Source: Frateuria soli (GTDB lineage Bacteria; Pseudomonadota; Gammaproteobacteria; Xanthomonadales; Rhodanobacteraceae). Taken from it: a stretch of 64,000 nucleotides of DNA. The position numbers and the translations under genes are program-made. The notes under the pieces were generated by a model that was not told the DNA's origin, did no database searches, and worked only from the letters and a program-made list of their open reading frames with translations. The stretch covers positions 124,001-188,000 of the forward strand of contig NZ_CP088252.1 in assembly GCF_021117385.1 (NCBI RefSeq), read 5' to 3'. This document shows positions 9,365 to 17,806 of the stretch, one piece after another (position 1 is the stretch's first letter; each line of letters starts with the position of its first letter).

Positions 9365-9550
9365 GCGCAAGGGGCCGCGAGTGCGGGATGGTCATGTCGC
9401 CAAGCGTAACGGCTACCACCCCCTTCCTTGTAGCAGCGCATCCTGTGCGCGCTCCCGCACAAAGGCATGCATCGTGCGCCAGTGGCTGAACCCGGCCGCC
9501 AACTCACGCTATCGTTGCCGCTTCCGTCGCCGCCGATGCCCGCCTCACGC

Positions 9551-10873
9551 ATGAGCACCGAATCGAACTCCTACCTGCGCCGCCTGGGCACCTGGGACGC
9601 GGCGATGATCGTCATCGGCGGCGTGATCGGCGCGGGCATCTTCCGCACGCCCGCCACGCTGGCCCAGCGCACTTCCTCGGGCTGGGAGCTGCTCATCCTG
9701 TGGGCCATCGGCGGCCTGCTCACGCTGGCCGGCGTGCTGTGCTACGCGGAACTGGGCGCGCGGCGGCCGCAGGCCGGCGGCAGCTACATCTATTTGCGCG
9801 AGGCGTTCGGCCAGCTGCCGGCGTTCCTGTTCGGCTGGACCATGGCGCTGATCAACTACCCCGGCAGCGTGGCCGCGGTGGCAACGGCCTTCGCCGACTA
9901 CTTCTGCGCGGCACTGGGCCTGTCCACGCTGTTCATCAAGCCGGTGGCCGCCGGCGCGATCGCCTTCATCGTCGGCGTGAACCTGTTCGGCATCCGCGCC
10001 GGCGCCTGGGTGCAGAACATCTTCACCGTGCTCAAGCTTGCCGCGATCGTGCTGCTGGTAGGGGTCGGCGTGGTACTGGCCGACGGCCACCTGGGGGTGA
10101 CGCTGGCCGCCGAGCCCAACCGCAACGTGCCGCCCGGTGCCCTGTTTGGGGCGCTGCTGCCGGTGCTGTTCACCTATGGCGGCTTCCACTACCTCAACGA
10201 CCTTGCCGGCGAAGTGCGCAATCCGCAACGCACGCTGCCGCGCGCGCTGGGGCTGGGCATGGCCGGCGTGATGATCGCCTACATCCTGGCCAACTTCGCC
10301 TACCTGGCCGGTCTGGGCCATGCCGGCCTGGCCGCGAGCCACGCGCCGGCGGCCGACCTCATGCGCCGCCTGCTCGGCGACCGTGGCGCCACGTTGATGG
10401 CGCTGGGGATCGCCTGCTCGACCTTCGGCTACTGCAACATCGCCATCGCCGGCGGCGCGCGCGTGCTGCAGACGATGGGCGCCGACGGCATGTTCTTCTC
10501 CGCGGTGGGTCGCATCGAGCCACAGAGCCGCGCGCCGCAGGTGGCGCTGGCCACGCTCGGCGCGTGGGCGATCGTGCTGGCCATCTCGGGCAGCTTCAAC
10601 CAGTTGCTGGACTACACCACGGTCGGTGAGTGGCTGGCGCACGCCTGCAGCATCGCCACGCTGTTCTGGTACCGCCGCCACCTGAGCGAACCCTCGCCCT
10701 ACCGCGTGCCGTTCTATCCGTGGCTGCCGATGCTGTTCGTGGTGACCGTGCTGTGCGTGATCGGCGCCACCGCCATCCACAACCCGGGCGATGCCGGCAT
10801 GAGCCTGGTCATCATCGCGTTCGGCATCCCGGCCTACTACGGCTGGCGCTGGCTGGAGCGCAGCGCCGCCTAG
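9551..10873 (+). CDS. APC-superfamily amino-acid permease
   Basis: This is a 440-residue secondary transporter with about twelve hydrophobic spans. The first span carries the APC hallmark VIGGVIGAGIFRTPA, and the third region GGSYIYLREAFGQLPAFLFGW is typical of LAT/cationic-type permeases. No substrate can be assigned; neutral amino acids or polyamines are possible. The ATG at 9551 is chosen, with another in frame at 9536. TATCGT at 9510-9515 could be a -10. A perfect inverted REP pair follows the stop and probably caps the transcript. Confidence 0.88.
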   Translation: MSTESNSYLRRLGTWDAAMIVIGGVIGAGIFRTPATLAQRTSSGWELLILWAIGGLLTLAGVLCYAELGARRPQAGGSYIYLREAFGQLPAFLFGWTMALINYPGSVAAVATAFADYFCAALGLSTLFIKPVAAGAIAFIVGVNLFGIRAGAWVQNIFTVLKLAAIVLLVGVGVVLADGHLGVTLAAEPNRNVPPGALFGALLPVLFTYGGFHYLNDLAGEVRNPQRTLPRALGLGMAGVMIAYILANFAYLAGLGHAGLAASHAPAADLMRRLLGDRGATLMALGIACSTFGYCNIAIAGGARVLQTMGADGMFFSAVGRIEPQSRAPQVALATLGAWAIVLAISGSFNQLLDYTTVGEWLAHACSIATLFWYRRHLSEPSPYRVPFYPWLPMLFVVTVLCVIGATAIHNPGDAGMSLVIIAFGIPAYYGWRWLERSAA

Positions 10874-10890
10874 GGCTCGCCGGGTCCAGG

Positions 10891-10957
10891 GTAGGAGCGC
10901 ACCCGTGCGCGAGCGGGCGTGCTCGCTGCGGGAGGTCGCGCACGGGTGCGCTCCTAC
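10891..10957. repeat. Inverted pair of GTAG REPs with perfect 22-bp arms
   Basis: The left arm (10891-10912) starts GTAGGAGCGCACCCGTGCG and its exact reverse complement ends the element (10936-10957, closing CTCCTAC). A 23-base spacer separates them. The long RNA hairpin lies 18 bases after the permease stop and ends only 16 bases before the next ATG, so it probably acts as a 3' end barrier. The layout is that of a REP doublet (BIME-like). Confidence 0.9.
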
Positions 10958-10973
10958 AACGGTTTGAACTGCC

Positions 10974-13058
10974 ATGAAAACGTGCGTTCTGTTGGTCTGC
11001 ATGGGCTTGTCATGCGTCTCCTGGGCGACCTCGCCGGAACCGAGCGCGGTCGTCCAGGTCGAGCTGTCCCACGTCCGCGCTGGCGGATCGGAGCAGGTAG
11101 CCGGGGAAACCCTGCAGCGGTACACCTTCGAGCCGGCGGCGCAGCCCTATGTCCGGCTGACCCCGCACCAGCCCTGGCGCGCGGCGGGCGAATGGCGGGT
11201 GCGCGTGCAGAACGCGATGCCCTGGGCGGTGACCCTGTCGATCGACATCGAAGGCACGGCGGGCGCGCACCTGACGGCGACGGTGGGCCTGCCGGCCGGG
11301 CCCGCACAGACCCTGGTGGTTCCGCTGCACGCGACCTCGCCGCGCGCCTTCGGCATGCAGGCCGGGCCACCGATGCCCGTGCAGCTCGATGGCCAGCGGG
11401 TCGTGCTGCCGACCACCGTGGAAGGCGCGTCCACGCTCCGGGCCATCCGTGCAGTGCGCCTGTCCATGCCCGCGCCGCAGGCCGAGCAGGTGTTGCTCAT
11501 CGGCGACCCCGGCGTCGCTGCGGGCGACACGCTGCATCAGGCCTACGCCGGCATCGTCGACCGCTATGGCCAGTACACGGGTGGCCGGTGGCCGGAAAAG
11601 ATCGACAGCGACGCCGCGCTGCGCGCCGCACATGCGCACGAACGGGCGCGGTTGGCGGGCTTGCCGGCGGAGACGCGCGATGGGCGTCCCGGCGTCCCCG
11701 ATCCGGCCACCGGCTGGTTCCATACGCGGAAGCGCGACGGCCGCTGGCGGCTCGTGACCCCGGATGGCCAGCCATTCTTCTCGCTGGGCGTGAACGCCAT
11801 CGCGGCCGATGGCGGGCGCAGCTACCTGCAGGGGCGCGAGTGGATGTTCCGCGACCTGCCGCCCGCGAAGGGCCCCTGGCGCGCGTTCCACGGCGAGGGC
11901 GACAGCCGTCGCGACACCGGCGCGGCCAGCGGACTGGCCTACAACCACGGCCGCTGGTTCGATTTCTACGCAGCCAACCTCTACCGCGTGGACGGGGCGG
12001 ACTGGCGCGAGGCCTGGCGCGAACGCGCGCGGCAACGCCTGGCCGCCTGGCGGTTCAACACGCTGGGCAACTGGAGCGACGAGGCGATCGCGCGCGGGCA
12101 CGGCCTGGCCTACACCCGCTCGATCAACATCGTCGGCGACTACGCCAACGTCGCCACCGGCTACGACTGGTGGGGCCGCATGCCCGATCCGTTCGACCCG
12201 CGTTTCGAGGTCGCGACCGAACGCGCGGTCGTCGTGGCCACGCAAGGCGTGCGCGACGATCGCTGGCTGCTCGGCTACTTCGCCGACAACGAACTGGCGT
12301 GGGCCGCCCCCGGGCCACAGGGCCGCTGGGCGCTGGCCATCGGCACACTGCGCGGCGACCCGCGCAGCCCCGCCAAGCAGGCCTTCCTCGCCATGCTCAA
12401 GCGCAAGTACGGCGATGCGTTGCGCCTGGGCGTGGGCTGGGGCATCGGCGTGACGCGCTGGGAGGCGCTGGCGCCGGCCGGCTTCCAGGCGCCGGTGCCG
12501 GAAGAGGCGCATCCGGCCATCGCCGAGGACTACGGCGCCTGGCTGCGTGCCTACGCCGATCGCTATTTCCGCACCGTGGCGCAGGCGCTGCGTCGGCACG
12601 ACCCGCACCACCTGTTCCTGGGTGGCCGCTTCGCCGTACGCACGCCCGAGGCGGTGGCCGCCTGTGCGCGGTGGTGCGACGTGCTGAGCATCAACGTCTA
12701 CGCGGACCTGCCCGGGCACGGCATGGACCTGGCGGCACTGCACAGGCTCGACAAGCCGGTACTGATCACTGAATTCTCGTTCGGCTCGACCGACCGCGGC
12801 CCGTTCGGCGCAGGGCCCGTGCCGGTCTGGAACGAAGCCCAGCGCGGCGAGGCCTACGCGCGCTTTCTCGCCGCGGCGGCCGCGGACCCGGTGATCGTGG
12901 GCGCGCACTGGTTCCAGTATGCCGACCAGCCGGTCACGGGCCGCCTGCTCGATGGCGAGAACGCGCACTTCGGACTGGTCGGCATCACCGACCTGCCCTT
13001 CGCCGGCTTCGTGGAGGCGGTGCAGGCGGCCAACACGGCCGCGCGACGGCGGCCGTAG
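10974..13058 (+). CDS. Secreted GH50/agarase-like glycoside hydrolase
   Basis: This 694-residue protein has an N-terminal signal peptide (MKTCVLLVCMGLSCVSWATS). The C-terminal two thirds looks like a clan GH-A barrel of the beta-agarase GH50 type: WRLVTPDGQPFFSLGVNAI opens it, LGYFADNELAW holds the likely Asn-Glu acid/base, and VLITEFSFGS the likely nucleophile Glu. The N-terminal region would be the accessory beta-sandwich. No other polysaccharide genes are nearby, so an agar substrate is doubtful and a different galactan or cell-wall glycan is as likely. The ATG at 10974 gives the signal peptide. Confidence 0.72.
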   Translation: MKTCVLLVCMGLSCVSWATSPEPSAVVQVELSHVRAGGSEQVAGETLQRYTFEPAAQPYVRLTPHQPWRAAGEWRVRVQNAMPWAVTLSIDIEGTAGAHLTATVGLPAGPAQTLVVPLHATSPRAFGMQAGPPMPVQLDGQRVVLPTTVEGASTLRAIRAVRLSMPAPQAEQVLLIGDPGVAAGDTLHQAYAGIVDRYGQYTGGRWPEKIDSDAALRAAHAHERARLAGLPAETRDGRPGVPDPATGWFHTRKRDGRWRLVTPDGQPFFSLGVNAIAADGGRSYLQGREWMFRDLPPAKGPWRAFHGEGDSRRDTGAASGLAYNHGRWFDFYAANLYRVDGADWREAWRERARQRLAAWRFNTLGNWSDEAIARGHGLAYTRSINIVGDYANVATGYDWWGRMPDPFDPRFEVATERAVVVATQGVRDDRWLLGYFADNELAWAAPGPQGRWALAIGTLRGDPRSPAKQAFLAMLKRKYGDALRLGVGWGIGVTRWEALAPAGFQAPVPEEAHPAIAEDYGAWLRAYADRYFRTVAQALRRHDPHHLFLGGRFAVRTPEAVAACARWCDVLSINVYADLPGHGMDLAALHRLDKPVLITEFSFGSTDRGPFGAGPVPVWNEAQRGEAYARFLAAAAADPVIVGAHWFQYADQPVTGRLLDGENAHFGLVGITDLPFAGFVEAVQAANTAARRRP

Positions 13059-13225
13059 GCATCTGCGGCCAAGGTGACGGCCGCGCGACGCGAACTTGTC
13101 GGCCGCTTCACCGCGCCCGCCGATACTCAAGCAGGCCGAAGCGGGCTCGACGGATGTCGGGCGGCCGCGCGGCCGGGGCCAGCGGCTCCGTTATTGGCCA
13201 CCGGTCTGCAAGGGAGGAACCCGGC

Positions 13226-13420
13226 ATGAATGCGGTCTCAGCAATCAGTCCCAGCAACGAACCCAAGTGGGGCCGGCTGTCGGCCCCGGTGGATCCAGGA
13301 GACACCTGGCTCTGCATGCGCGCGCAGTCGATCCTGTCCGGTGGCGACATGGGGCAATGCCCGCCGCTGGACCTCAGGCAGGCCCGCGACGTGCTGGCCT
13401 GGTACAAACCGCCGCACTGA
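13226..13420 (+). CDS. Small hypothetical protein (64 aa)
   Basis: A strong ribosome site (AGGGAGGAA, 8 bases before ATG) precedes a 64-codon frame. The product is soluble, with one WGRLSAPVDPGDTWLCM segment, two Cys and a C-terminal ARDVLAWYKPPH tail. I do not recognise it. It lies between the glycoside hydrolase and a palindromic repeat, with no clear partner. The start is decided by the ribosome site; the upstream in-frame extension has none. Confidence 0.6.
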   Translation: MNAVSAISPSNEPKWGRLSAPVDPGDTWLCMRAQSILSGGDMGQCPPLDLRQARDVLAWYKPPH

Positions 13421-13442
13421 GTCGCCGCCGGGCATCCGGGCG

Positions 13443-13505
13443 ACCGCCGCAGGGCGGCCTCCCATCGGTCCTTTCGTGCGATCGGTGGGAGCCCGCCCTG
13501 CGCGG
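13443..13505. repeat. Palindromic element between converging genes
   Basis: The arms read GACCGCCGCAGGGCGG-CTCCCATCGGTC and GATCGGTGGGAG-CCCGCCCTGCGCGGC around a short CTTTCGTGC loop. The imperfect stem of nearly 30 pairs lies between a rightward small gene and a leftward membrane gene, and it ends where the leftward stop begins. It could act as a bidirectional terminator, but there is no T-run on either side. Confidence 0.7.
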
Positions 13506-13913
13506 CTATGCCAGGCTGGTGGCGATCCCGAACGCCACCGCGGTCACCGCCGCCATTGCCATGCACGCGCTGGTGGGGCGGATGCGGCGGGCGTCCACGC
13601 GCGGGGTGAGGCGCCACAGCAGCAGGGCGCCGACGAACATGTCGGCAACCAACGCCAGGCGCAACGGCAGCGAGGCGAGCAACGGCCCGTAAGGCGGCCG
13701 GACATGCCCCTCGTGCGCGGCGACCAGTCCGACCAGCAGCAGCCCCAGCATGCCCCACAGCAGGCAGGCGAAATACACGCGGTTGAAGACCACGTTGGTG
13801 CGTTCGCTCCAGCGCAGCACCGGCCAGGCGACGAGGCTGGCGAACAGGGCGACGATCGAGCCATACAGCACCCACCAGAGCAGGGTGCTGAGCAGGGTAA
13901 GCAGGGTCTGCAT
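13506..13913 (-). CDS. Small polytopic membrane protein, unknown function
   Basis: A 135-residue protein with four predicted hydrophobic spans, at about 5-30, 46-66, 76-97 and 113-132, and few charged residues outside the loops. I do not recognise the family. Its ATG directly abuts the TAG of the upstream DUF962 gene (TAGATG), so the two are very probably translated from one message. It is likely in the inner membrane. Confidence 0.75.
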   Translation of the reverse strand: MQTLLTLLSTLLWWVLYGSIVALFASLVAWPVLRWSERTNVVFNRVYFACLLWGMLGLLLVGLVAAHEGHVRPPYGPLLASLPLRLALVADMFVGALLLWRLTPRVDARRIRPTSACMAMAAVTAVAFGIATSLA

Positions 13914-14384
13914 CTAGTCGTGGGCCTTCAAGCCGATCCGGCGCAGGAATTTCTCCATCAGCCAGGCCGGGCCGACCAGCAGGTAGGAGACATCGGTGAG
14001 GAAACTGGGCCGGTGGCCCTCGAACTTGTGGCCGACGAACTGGCCGATCCACGCCAGCACGAACACCGCGAGCGCCACCCAGCGCAGGCGCACCGGCCCG
14101 AGCAGCTCGAACAGCCATGCGGTGAACAGCGCCAGCACGATGAAGGCGACCAGCAGCGCGCCACCGAGCCGGTGCGAGTGCTTCCAGTACCAGGCGAACG
14201 CCGCCACCATCGCGAACACCGCCCAGGCGCCGGGCTTGAGCCACGCGGCGGGCACCGGCACGGTCCAAAGCAGCGCGACCACGGTCCACACGATCGGCGG
14301 CACGCAGATCCAGTGGATCACCTGGTTGACCGGGTTGCGGTGGTCGGCGCTGTAGCCGTCGAGCCAGCTTTGCATGCTGCGCAT
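13914..14384 (-). CDS. DUF962/Mpo1-like membrane protein
   Basis: This 156-residue protein has four hydrophobic spans. It matches the DUF962 family: the N-terminal [16 protein letters not shown] motif and the C-terminal [14 protein letters not shown] motif give the conserved histidines. The yeast relative Mpo1 is an Fe(II)-dependent dioxygenase in fatty-acid alpha-oxidation, and the histidines here are compatible with metal binding. Whether the bacterial protein does the same is unknown. The first gene of a two-gene unit, it starts 17 bases after purC ends. Confidence 0.85.
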   Translation of the reverse strand: MRSMQSWLDGYSADHRNPVNQVIHWICVPPIVWTVVALLWTVPVPAAWLKPGAWAVFAMVAAFAWYWKHSHRLGGALLVAFIVLALFTAWLFELLGPVRLRWVALAVFVLAWIGQFVGHKFEGHRPSFLTDVSYLLVGPAWLMEKFLRRIGLKAHD

Positions 14385-14401
14385 GGCGTCACCCTCGCCG
14401 A

Positions 14402-15298
14402 TCAGTCGAGCCGGATGCCGGCCAGCCGTTCCAGCGCCTCGGCGTACTTGGCGCGGGTGCGCTCGATGACCTCGGCCGGTACGTGCGGACCGGGCGCCTT
14501 CTTGTTCCAGTCGAGCGTCTCCAGGTAGTCGCGCACGAACTGCTTGTCGTAGCTGGGCGGACTGATCCCGGTGCGGTACTCGTCGGCCGGCCAGAAGCGC
14601 GAGGAGTCCGGCGTGAGCATCTCGTCCATCACGTACAGCTTGCCGTCGGCGTCGGTGCCGAACTCGAACTTGGTGTCGGCGATGATGATGCCGCGCTCGG
14701 CTGCGTAGTCGGCGGCCCAGCGGTAGATCGCGAGCGTGGCGTCGCGCACTTTCCCGGCCAGCTCGCGGCCGATGGCGTTCACCACGGCATCGAAGCTCAC
14801 GTTCTCGTCGTGGTCGCCCACCGCGGCCTTGGTCGAGGGGGTGAAGATCGGTTCGGGCAGCTGCTGCGCCTGCTTCAGCCCCGGCGGCAGCGCGATGCCG
14901 CAGATCTTGCCGGTGGCCTGGTAGTCCTTCCAGCCTGAGCCGATGATGTAGCCGCGCGCGATCGCCTCGACCGGTACCGGCTTCAGGCGCCGCGTCACCA
15001 CGGCGCGACCGGCGTAGAGCGAAAGGTCCGTGCCCTCGGGCAGCACCTCGGCCAGCGGCACCTGCAGCAGGTGGTTGGGGATGATGTGCGCGGTCTTGTC
15101 GAACCAGAAGTTGGAGATCTGCGTGAGCATCTCGCCCTTGCCGGGGATGGGATCGGGCAGCACCACGTCGAAGGCGGACAGGCGGTCGGTGGCGACGATC
15201 AGCAGGCGGTCGCCGGACAGCGCATAGACGTCGCGCACCTTGCCGCGGTGGATCAGGTCCAGGCCGGGCAGGTTGGATTGCAGCAGGGTGGTGGGCAC
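14402..15298 (-). CDS. purC: Phosphoribosylaminoimidazole-succinocarboxamide synthase
   Basis: SAICAR synthetase condenses CAIR with aspartate using ATP in purine synthesis. The 298 residues fit the longer bacterial/fungal-like form. Visible motifs are [11 protein letters not shown] (nucleotide site), DRLSAFDVV, the aspartate/CAIR-binding segment [17 protein letters not shown] and [16 protein letters not shown]. The ATG at 15298 places the N-terminus directly before the GKVRDVY fold. It is divergent from the cytochrome gene at 15439. No other purine genes are in the window. Confidence 0.96.
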   Translation of the reverse strand: MPTTLLQSNLPGLDLIHRGKVRDVYALSGDRLLIVATDRLSAFDVVLPDPIPGKGEMLTQISNFWFDKTAHIIPNHLLQVPLAEVLPEGTDLSLYAGRAVVTRRLKPVPVEAIARGYIIGSGWKDYQATGKICGIALPPGLKQAQQLPEPIFTPSTKAAVGDHDENVSFDAVVNAIGRELAGKVRDATLAIYRWAADYAAERGIIIADTKFEFGTDADGKLYVMDEMLTPDSSRFWPADEYRTGISPPSYDKQFVRDYLETLDWNKKAPGPHVPAEVIERTRAKYAEALERLAGIRLD

Positions 15299-15438
15299 GG
15301 GGCGATCCGCCGTCTCAAGGTGGGAGCGGCCTATTCTAGCGAGTCGCCGTATCGCGGGCTTCCGGCTGCGCGGGCCTGGCAGCGCAGCGCTGCTAGAATC
15401 GCGCTTTCCGGGAATCCATCTCGCCCCACGTCTTGCCG

Positions 15439-15750
15439 ATGCGACTCGTCCTGCTCGCGGCGCTCCTGGCCGCCGCCCTGCCAGCCTTTGCCGCCGGTTC
15501 CAACCGTCCGGCCCGCCTGGGCCTGTGCGCGGCCTGCCACGGCGAGACCGGCATCGCGCAGATGCCCGGCGCGCCCAACCTGGCCGGGCAGCGGCTGGAC
15601 TACCTGCGCAACGCGCTGGCGCAGTACCGCGACGGCCGCCGCGACGTGGCGGTCATGCGCGCCGCGATCGGCCCGGTCAGCGCCGCCGAACTGGATGCGC
15701 TGGCGCGCTGGTACAGCGCACAGGCGCCGGCTGTGCAGGCGCAGCCATGA
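15439..15750 (+). CDS. Small periplasmic c-type cytochrome
   Basis: This is a 103-residue single-haem cytochrome c with a signal peptide ending near AFAAGS and the haem motif CAACH at about 32-36. The axial Met is probably Met44 ([13 protein letters not shown]) or the later VMRAAIG region. It resembles the cytochrome c553/c4 half-domain group and probably shuttles electrons in the periplasm. The ATG at 15439 is used; a TTG six bases earlier is less likely. Its TGA overlaps the next ATG (ATGA), so it is coupled to the DjlA-like gene. Confidence 0.87.
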   Translation: MRLVLLAALLAAALPAFAAGSNRPARLGLCAACHGETGIAQMPGAPNLAGQRLDYLRNALAQYRDGRRDVAVMRAAIGPVSAAELDALARWYSAQAPAVQAQP

Positions 15751-16547
15751 ACCTCTCCACCACCCTGATCCTGGCGTTCGTCGGCCTGATCCTCGGCCAC
15801 GGCCTGCCCGGCGCCATCGTCGGCGCCATCATCGGCTTCGTGATCGACAGCCTGCGCCAGAGCCAGCGTTACCGGGCGGCGCCGCAGATGGACGGCCTGT
15901 ATGGCCCGCTGTTCGCGCTGCTCGGCGCGGTCGCCAAGTCGGACGGGCGCGTGTCCGAGGCCGAGATCGCGGTGGCCGAGCGGATGATGACCCGCATGGG
16001 CCTGATCGACGAGCAGCGTCGCCAGGCCATCGCCAGCTTCAACCGCGGCAAGCAGCCGGAGTTCGACGTGACTCCCGCGATCGACGGCCTGCGCCAGTGG
16101 GTGGGCATGCGTCGCGACCACGCTTTCCCGGTGCTGGACGTGGTGATCGAGACAGTGCTGGCCGAAGGCAATCCGCCGCCGGAAAAGATGGCGATCCTGC
16201 GCCAGCTCGCGTTCGCCCTGCGCATCAGCGACATGGAGCTGATGGCGCTCATGGCGATGAAGGGATATGCCTGGAACGCCGCCGCGGGCGATCGCCGCCG
16301 CGGCTCCGGCGGGGGTTACGTACCACCGCATCGCAACACCAACGGCCCGGATCCGTACACCGTGCTCGGCATCGCGCGCGGGGCCGACGAACGCGCCATC
16401 AAGCGCGCCTACCGCAAGCTGATCTCCGAGCATCACCCCGACCGCCTGGGCGATCTGCCCGAGGACATGCGCAAGCGCGCCGAGGCACGGGCGAGCGAGA
16501 TCAACGCGGCGTACGAGCGGATCAAGGCCGAGAAAGGTTTCAAGTAG
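15747..16547 (+). CDS. djlA: DjlA-like membrane-anchored J-domain co-chaperone
   Basis: The 266-residue protein has three parts: an N-terminal glycine-rich membrane span ([24 protein letters not shown]), a central TerB-like helical domain (about 45-160, [19 protein letters not shown]) and a C-terminal J domain with HPD in SEHHPDRLG. This order is that of DjlA, an inner-membrane partner that stimulates DnaK. The Arg/Gly-rich linker ([19 protein letters not shown]) precedes the J domain. The start at 15747 overlaps the cytochrome stop. Confidence 0.9.
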   Translation: MNLSTTLILAFVGLILGHGLPGAIVGAIIGFVIDSLRQSQRYRAAPQMDGLYGPLFALLGAVAKSDGRVSEAEIAVAERMMTRMGLIDEQRRQAIASFNRGKQPEFDVTPAIDGLRQWVGMRRDHAFPVLDVVIETVLAEGNPPPEKMAILRQLAFALRISDMELMALMAMKGYAWNAAAGDRRRGSGGGYVPPHRNTNGPDPYTVLGIARGADERAIKRAYRKLISEHHPDRLGDLPEDMRKRAEARASEINAAYERIKAEKGFK

Positions 16548-16615
16548 CGGGATTCGGGATTGGGGATCCGGGATTCGGTTGGCGCCTGCCCCGCGCCTCG
16601 ATACCGCTACTCTTG

Positions 16616-16678
16616 CCCGAATCCCGAATCCCGAATCCCGAATCCCGAATCCCGAATCCCGAATCCCGAATCCCGAAT
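16616..16678. repeat. Heptamer tandem repeat (CCCGAAT)9 before rpe
   Basis: Nine perfect 7-base units CCCGAAT run through 16616-16678, plus a partial tenth. Degenerate copies in the opposite orientation (GGGATTC) lie at 16550-16578, so the locus is an imperfect inverted array. The repeat ends 8 bases before the rpe ATG. Heptamer units that are not a multiple of three are prone to slippage, so copy number should vary among strains. Confidence 0.95.
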
Positions 16679-16686
16679 CCCGCCCC

Positions 16687-17355
16687 ATGAGCAAACAGAC
16701 CCCCGTCATCGCCCCCTCCATCCTCTCCGCCGACTTCGCCCGCCTGGGCGAGGACACCGCCAGGGTGCTGGCCGCCGGCGGCGACTGGGTGCACTTCGAC
16801 GTGATGGACAACCACTACGTGCCCAACCTCACCATGGGCCCGATGGTGCTGAAGGCCCTGCGCGACTACGGCATCAGCGCGCCCGTCGACGTGCACCTGA
16901 TGGTCAAGCCGGTCGACCGCATCGCGCCGGACTTCGCCAAGGCGGGCGCCAGCCTGATCAGCTTCCATCCGGAAGCCAGCGAGCATGTCGACCGCACGAT
17001 CGGCCTGATCCACGATGCCGGTTGCCAGGCCGGCCTGGTGTTCAATCCCGCCACGCCGCTCAACTGGCTCGACCATGTCCTGGACAAGCTCGACCTGGTG
17101 CTGATCATGTCGGTCAATCCGGGCTTCGGCGGGCAGAAGTTCATCCCCGGGGCGCTCGCCAAGTTGCGCGAGGTGCGCCGGCGCATCGACGAGAGCGGCC
17201 GCGCGATCCGGCTGGAGATCGATGGTGGCGTCAGCGCGGCCAACATCGGCGAAATCGCCGCGGCGGGCGCCGATACCTTCGTGGCGGGCTCGGCCATTTT
17301 CGGCGCGCCGGACTACGCCCAGGTCATCGGAGCGATGCGCCAGGCGATCGGCTGA
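16687..17355 (+). CDS. rpe: Ribulose-phosphate 3-epimerase
   Basis: This is the pentose-phosphate/Calvin enzyme that interconverts ribulose-5-P and xylulose-5-P, a TIM barrel. The 222 residues match the family. Motifs include [15 protein letters not shown], the metal-binding [30 protein letters not shown] and EIDGGV with the final VAGSAIFG phosphate loop. The start is the ATG at 16687, because the reading frame upstream is only heptamer repeat (PNPESRI iterations). No Shine-Dalgarno sequence is present. In many relatives rpe lies near trpE; here they are about 5 kb apart. Confidence 0.96.
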   Translation: MSKQTPVIAPSILSADFARLGEDTARVLAAGGDWVHFDVMDNHYVPNLTMGPMVLKALRDYGISAPVDVHLMVKPVDRIAPDFAKAGASLISFHPEASEHVDRTIGLIHDAGCQAGLVFNPATPLNWLDHVLDKLDLVLIMSVNPGFGGQKFIPGALAKLREVRRRIDESGRAIRLEIDGGVSAANIGEIAAAGADTFVAGSAIFGAPDYAQVIGAMRQAIG

Positions 17356-17360
17356 ACCCA

Positions 17361-17393
17361 AAGAAAAATCCCGGTGCAGACCCTGCACCGGGA
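17361..17393 (-). terminator. Intrinsic terminator, minus strand
   Basis: On the minus strand a perfect 10-bp stem (TCCCGGTGCA / TGCACCGGGA, loop GGGTC) is followed by TTTTTCTTT. It faces the end of rpe and lacks a T-run on the plus strand, so it ends leftward transcription from the 17.4-17.6 kb region. Confidence 0.8.
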
Positions 17394-17600
17394 TAAGAGC
17401 GTCGTCGGAATGGGACGCGTTGAGGAGTCCACCAGAGCGGGCGCCCGGACGCCACCGCCGGAAGGCGGCGGCGTATCCACGGCAATGGACGACGCCCGCC
17501 GACAGATGGGACAGGGGTTCGGGGGTTTGGTTCCCTGCCTCGAAAGGCCGAGTTCGCTTGGCGTCTGGAGCAGGGCGCACTCGCCCCCCTTGGAAAGGCA
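17394..17600 (-). ncRNA. Candidate structured small RNA (unassigned)
   Basis: This segment of about 200 bases contains no convincing ORF and lies between two leftward intrinsic terminators, 17607-17632 upstream and 17361-17393 downstream. On the minus strand it can fold into several stems, such as GGCGGGCGT with ACGCCGCC enclosing TCCA..TGGA, and CCGCC..GGCGG. A second terminator with no ORF before it suggests an independent short transcript. I could not match it to 6S RNA, SRP RNA, tmRNA or RNase P RNA. This is inference. Confidence 0.25.
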
Positions 17601-17606
17601 GGGGGC

Positions 17607-17632
17607 AAAAAAATCCCCTCGCAAGGAGGGGA
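17607..17632 (-). terminator. Intrinsic terminator of the small-ORF pair
   Basis: On the minus strand a 7-bp stem (TCCCCTC / GAGGGGA, loop CTTGC) is followed by seven T. It lies 48 bases after the stop of the 37-codon ORF at 17681-17794, so the pair of small ORFs has its own transcript end. Confidence 0.75.
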
Positions 17633-17680
17633 AAGGAACGGTCTGGCTAACGGAGGGGTGTTGCAGGGTCCCGCGATGCG

Positions 17681-17794
17681 TCAGAGCGGTCGCCAGTCCG
17701 GATCCGGCTCCTGGCCCGCACCCGCCGCGCTTCCCTGCACGGCGGGTGCCTCGACGCCTTCCACGGCAAACGGGTCGACATAATCGGCATTCAT
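17681..17794 (-). CDS. Small acidic ORF, 37 aa (second of a pair)
   Basis: The ATG at 17794 follows GGAGAT with a 6-base spacing, directly after the stop of the preceding small ORF. The product MNADYVDPFAVEGVEAP... is acidic, Ala/Pro-rich and ends PDPDWRPL. It has no hydrophobic span or Cys. I do not recognise it. Its own ribosome site, the tight 12-base spacing to the upstream ORF and a terminator downstream are the support. It may be a soluble partner of the membrane micropeptide encoded before it. Confidence 0.5.
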   Translation of the reverse strand: MNADYVDPFAVEGVEAPAVQGSAAGAGQEPDPDWRPL

Positions 17795-17806
17795 GGCGCT
17801 ATCTCC

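Noticed and set aside
9430-9460. Further GTAG REP element before the amino-acid permease
   Set aside because: It has GTAGCAGCGCATCCTGTGCGC, which only partly matches the REP head and has no clear opposed arm. It may be a decayed copy, but the support is too thin to list.
16616-16678. Possible CRISPR array
   Set aside because: The units are only 7 bases long with no spacers between them and no cas gene nearby. It is a simple tandem repeat.
17394-17600. 6S RNA, 4.5S SRP RNA, tmRNA or RNase P RNA
   Set aside because: None of the diagnostic conserved segments (for example the SRP GGTCAGGTCCGGAAGG core) is visible, and the neighbours are not the usual ones.
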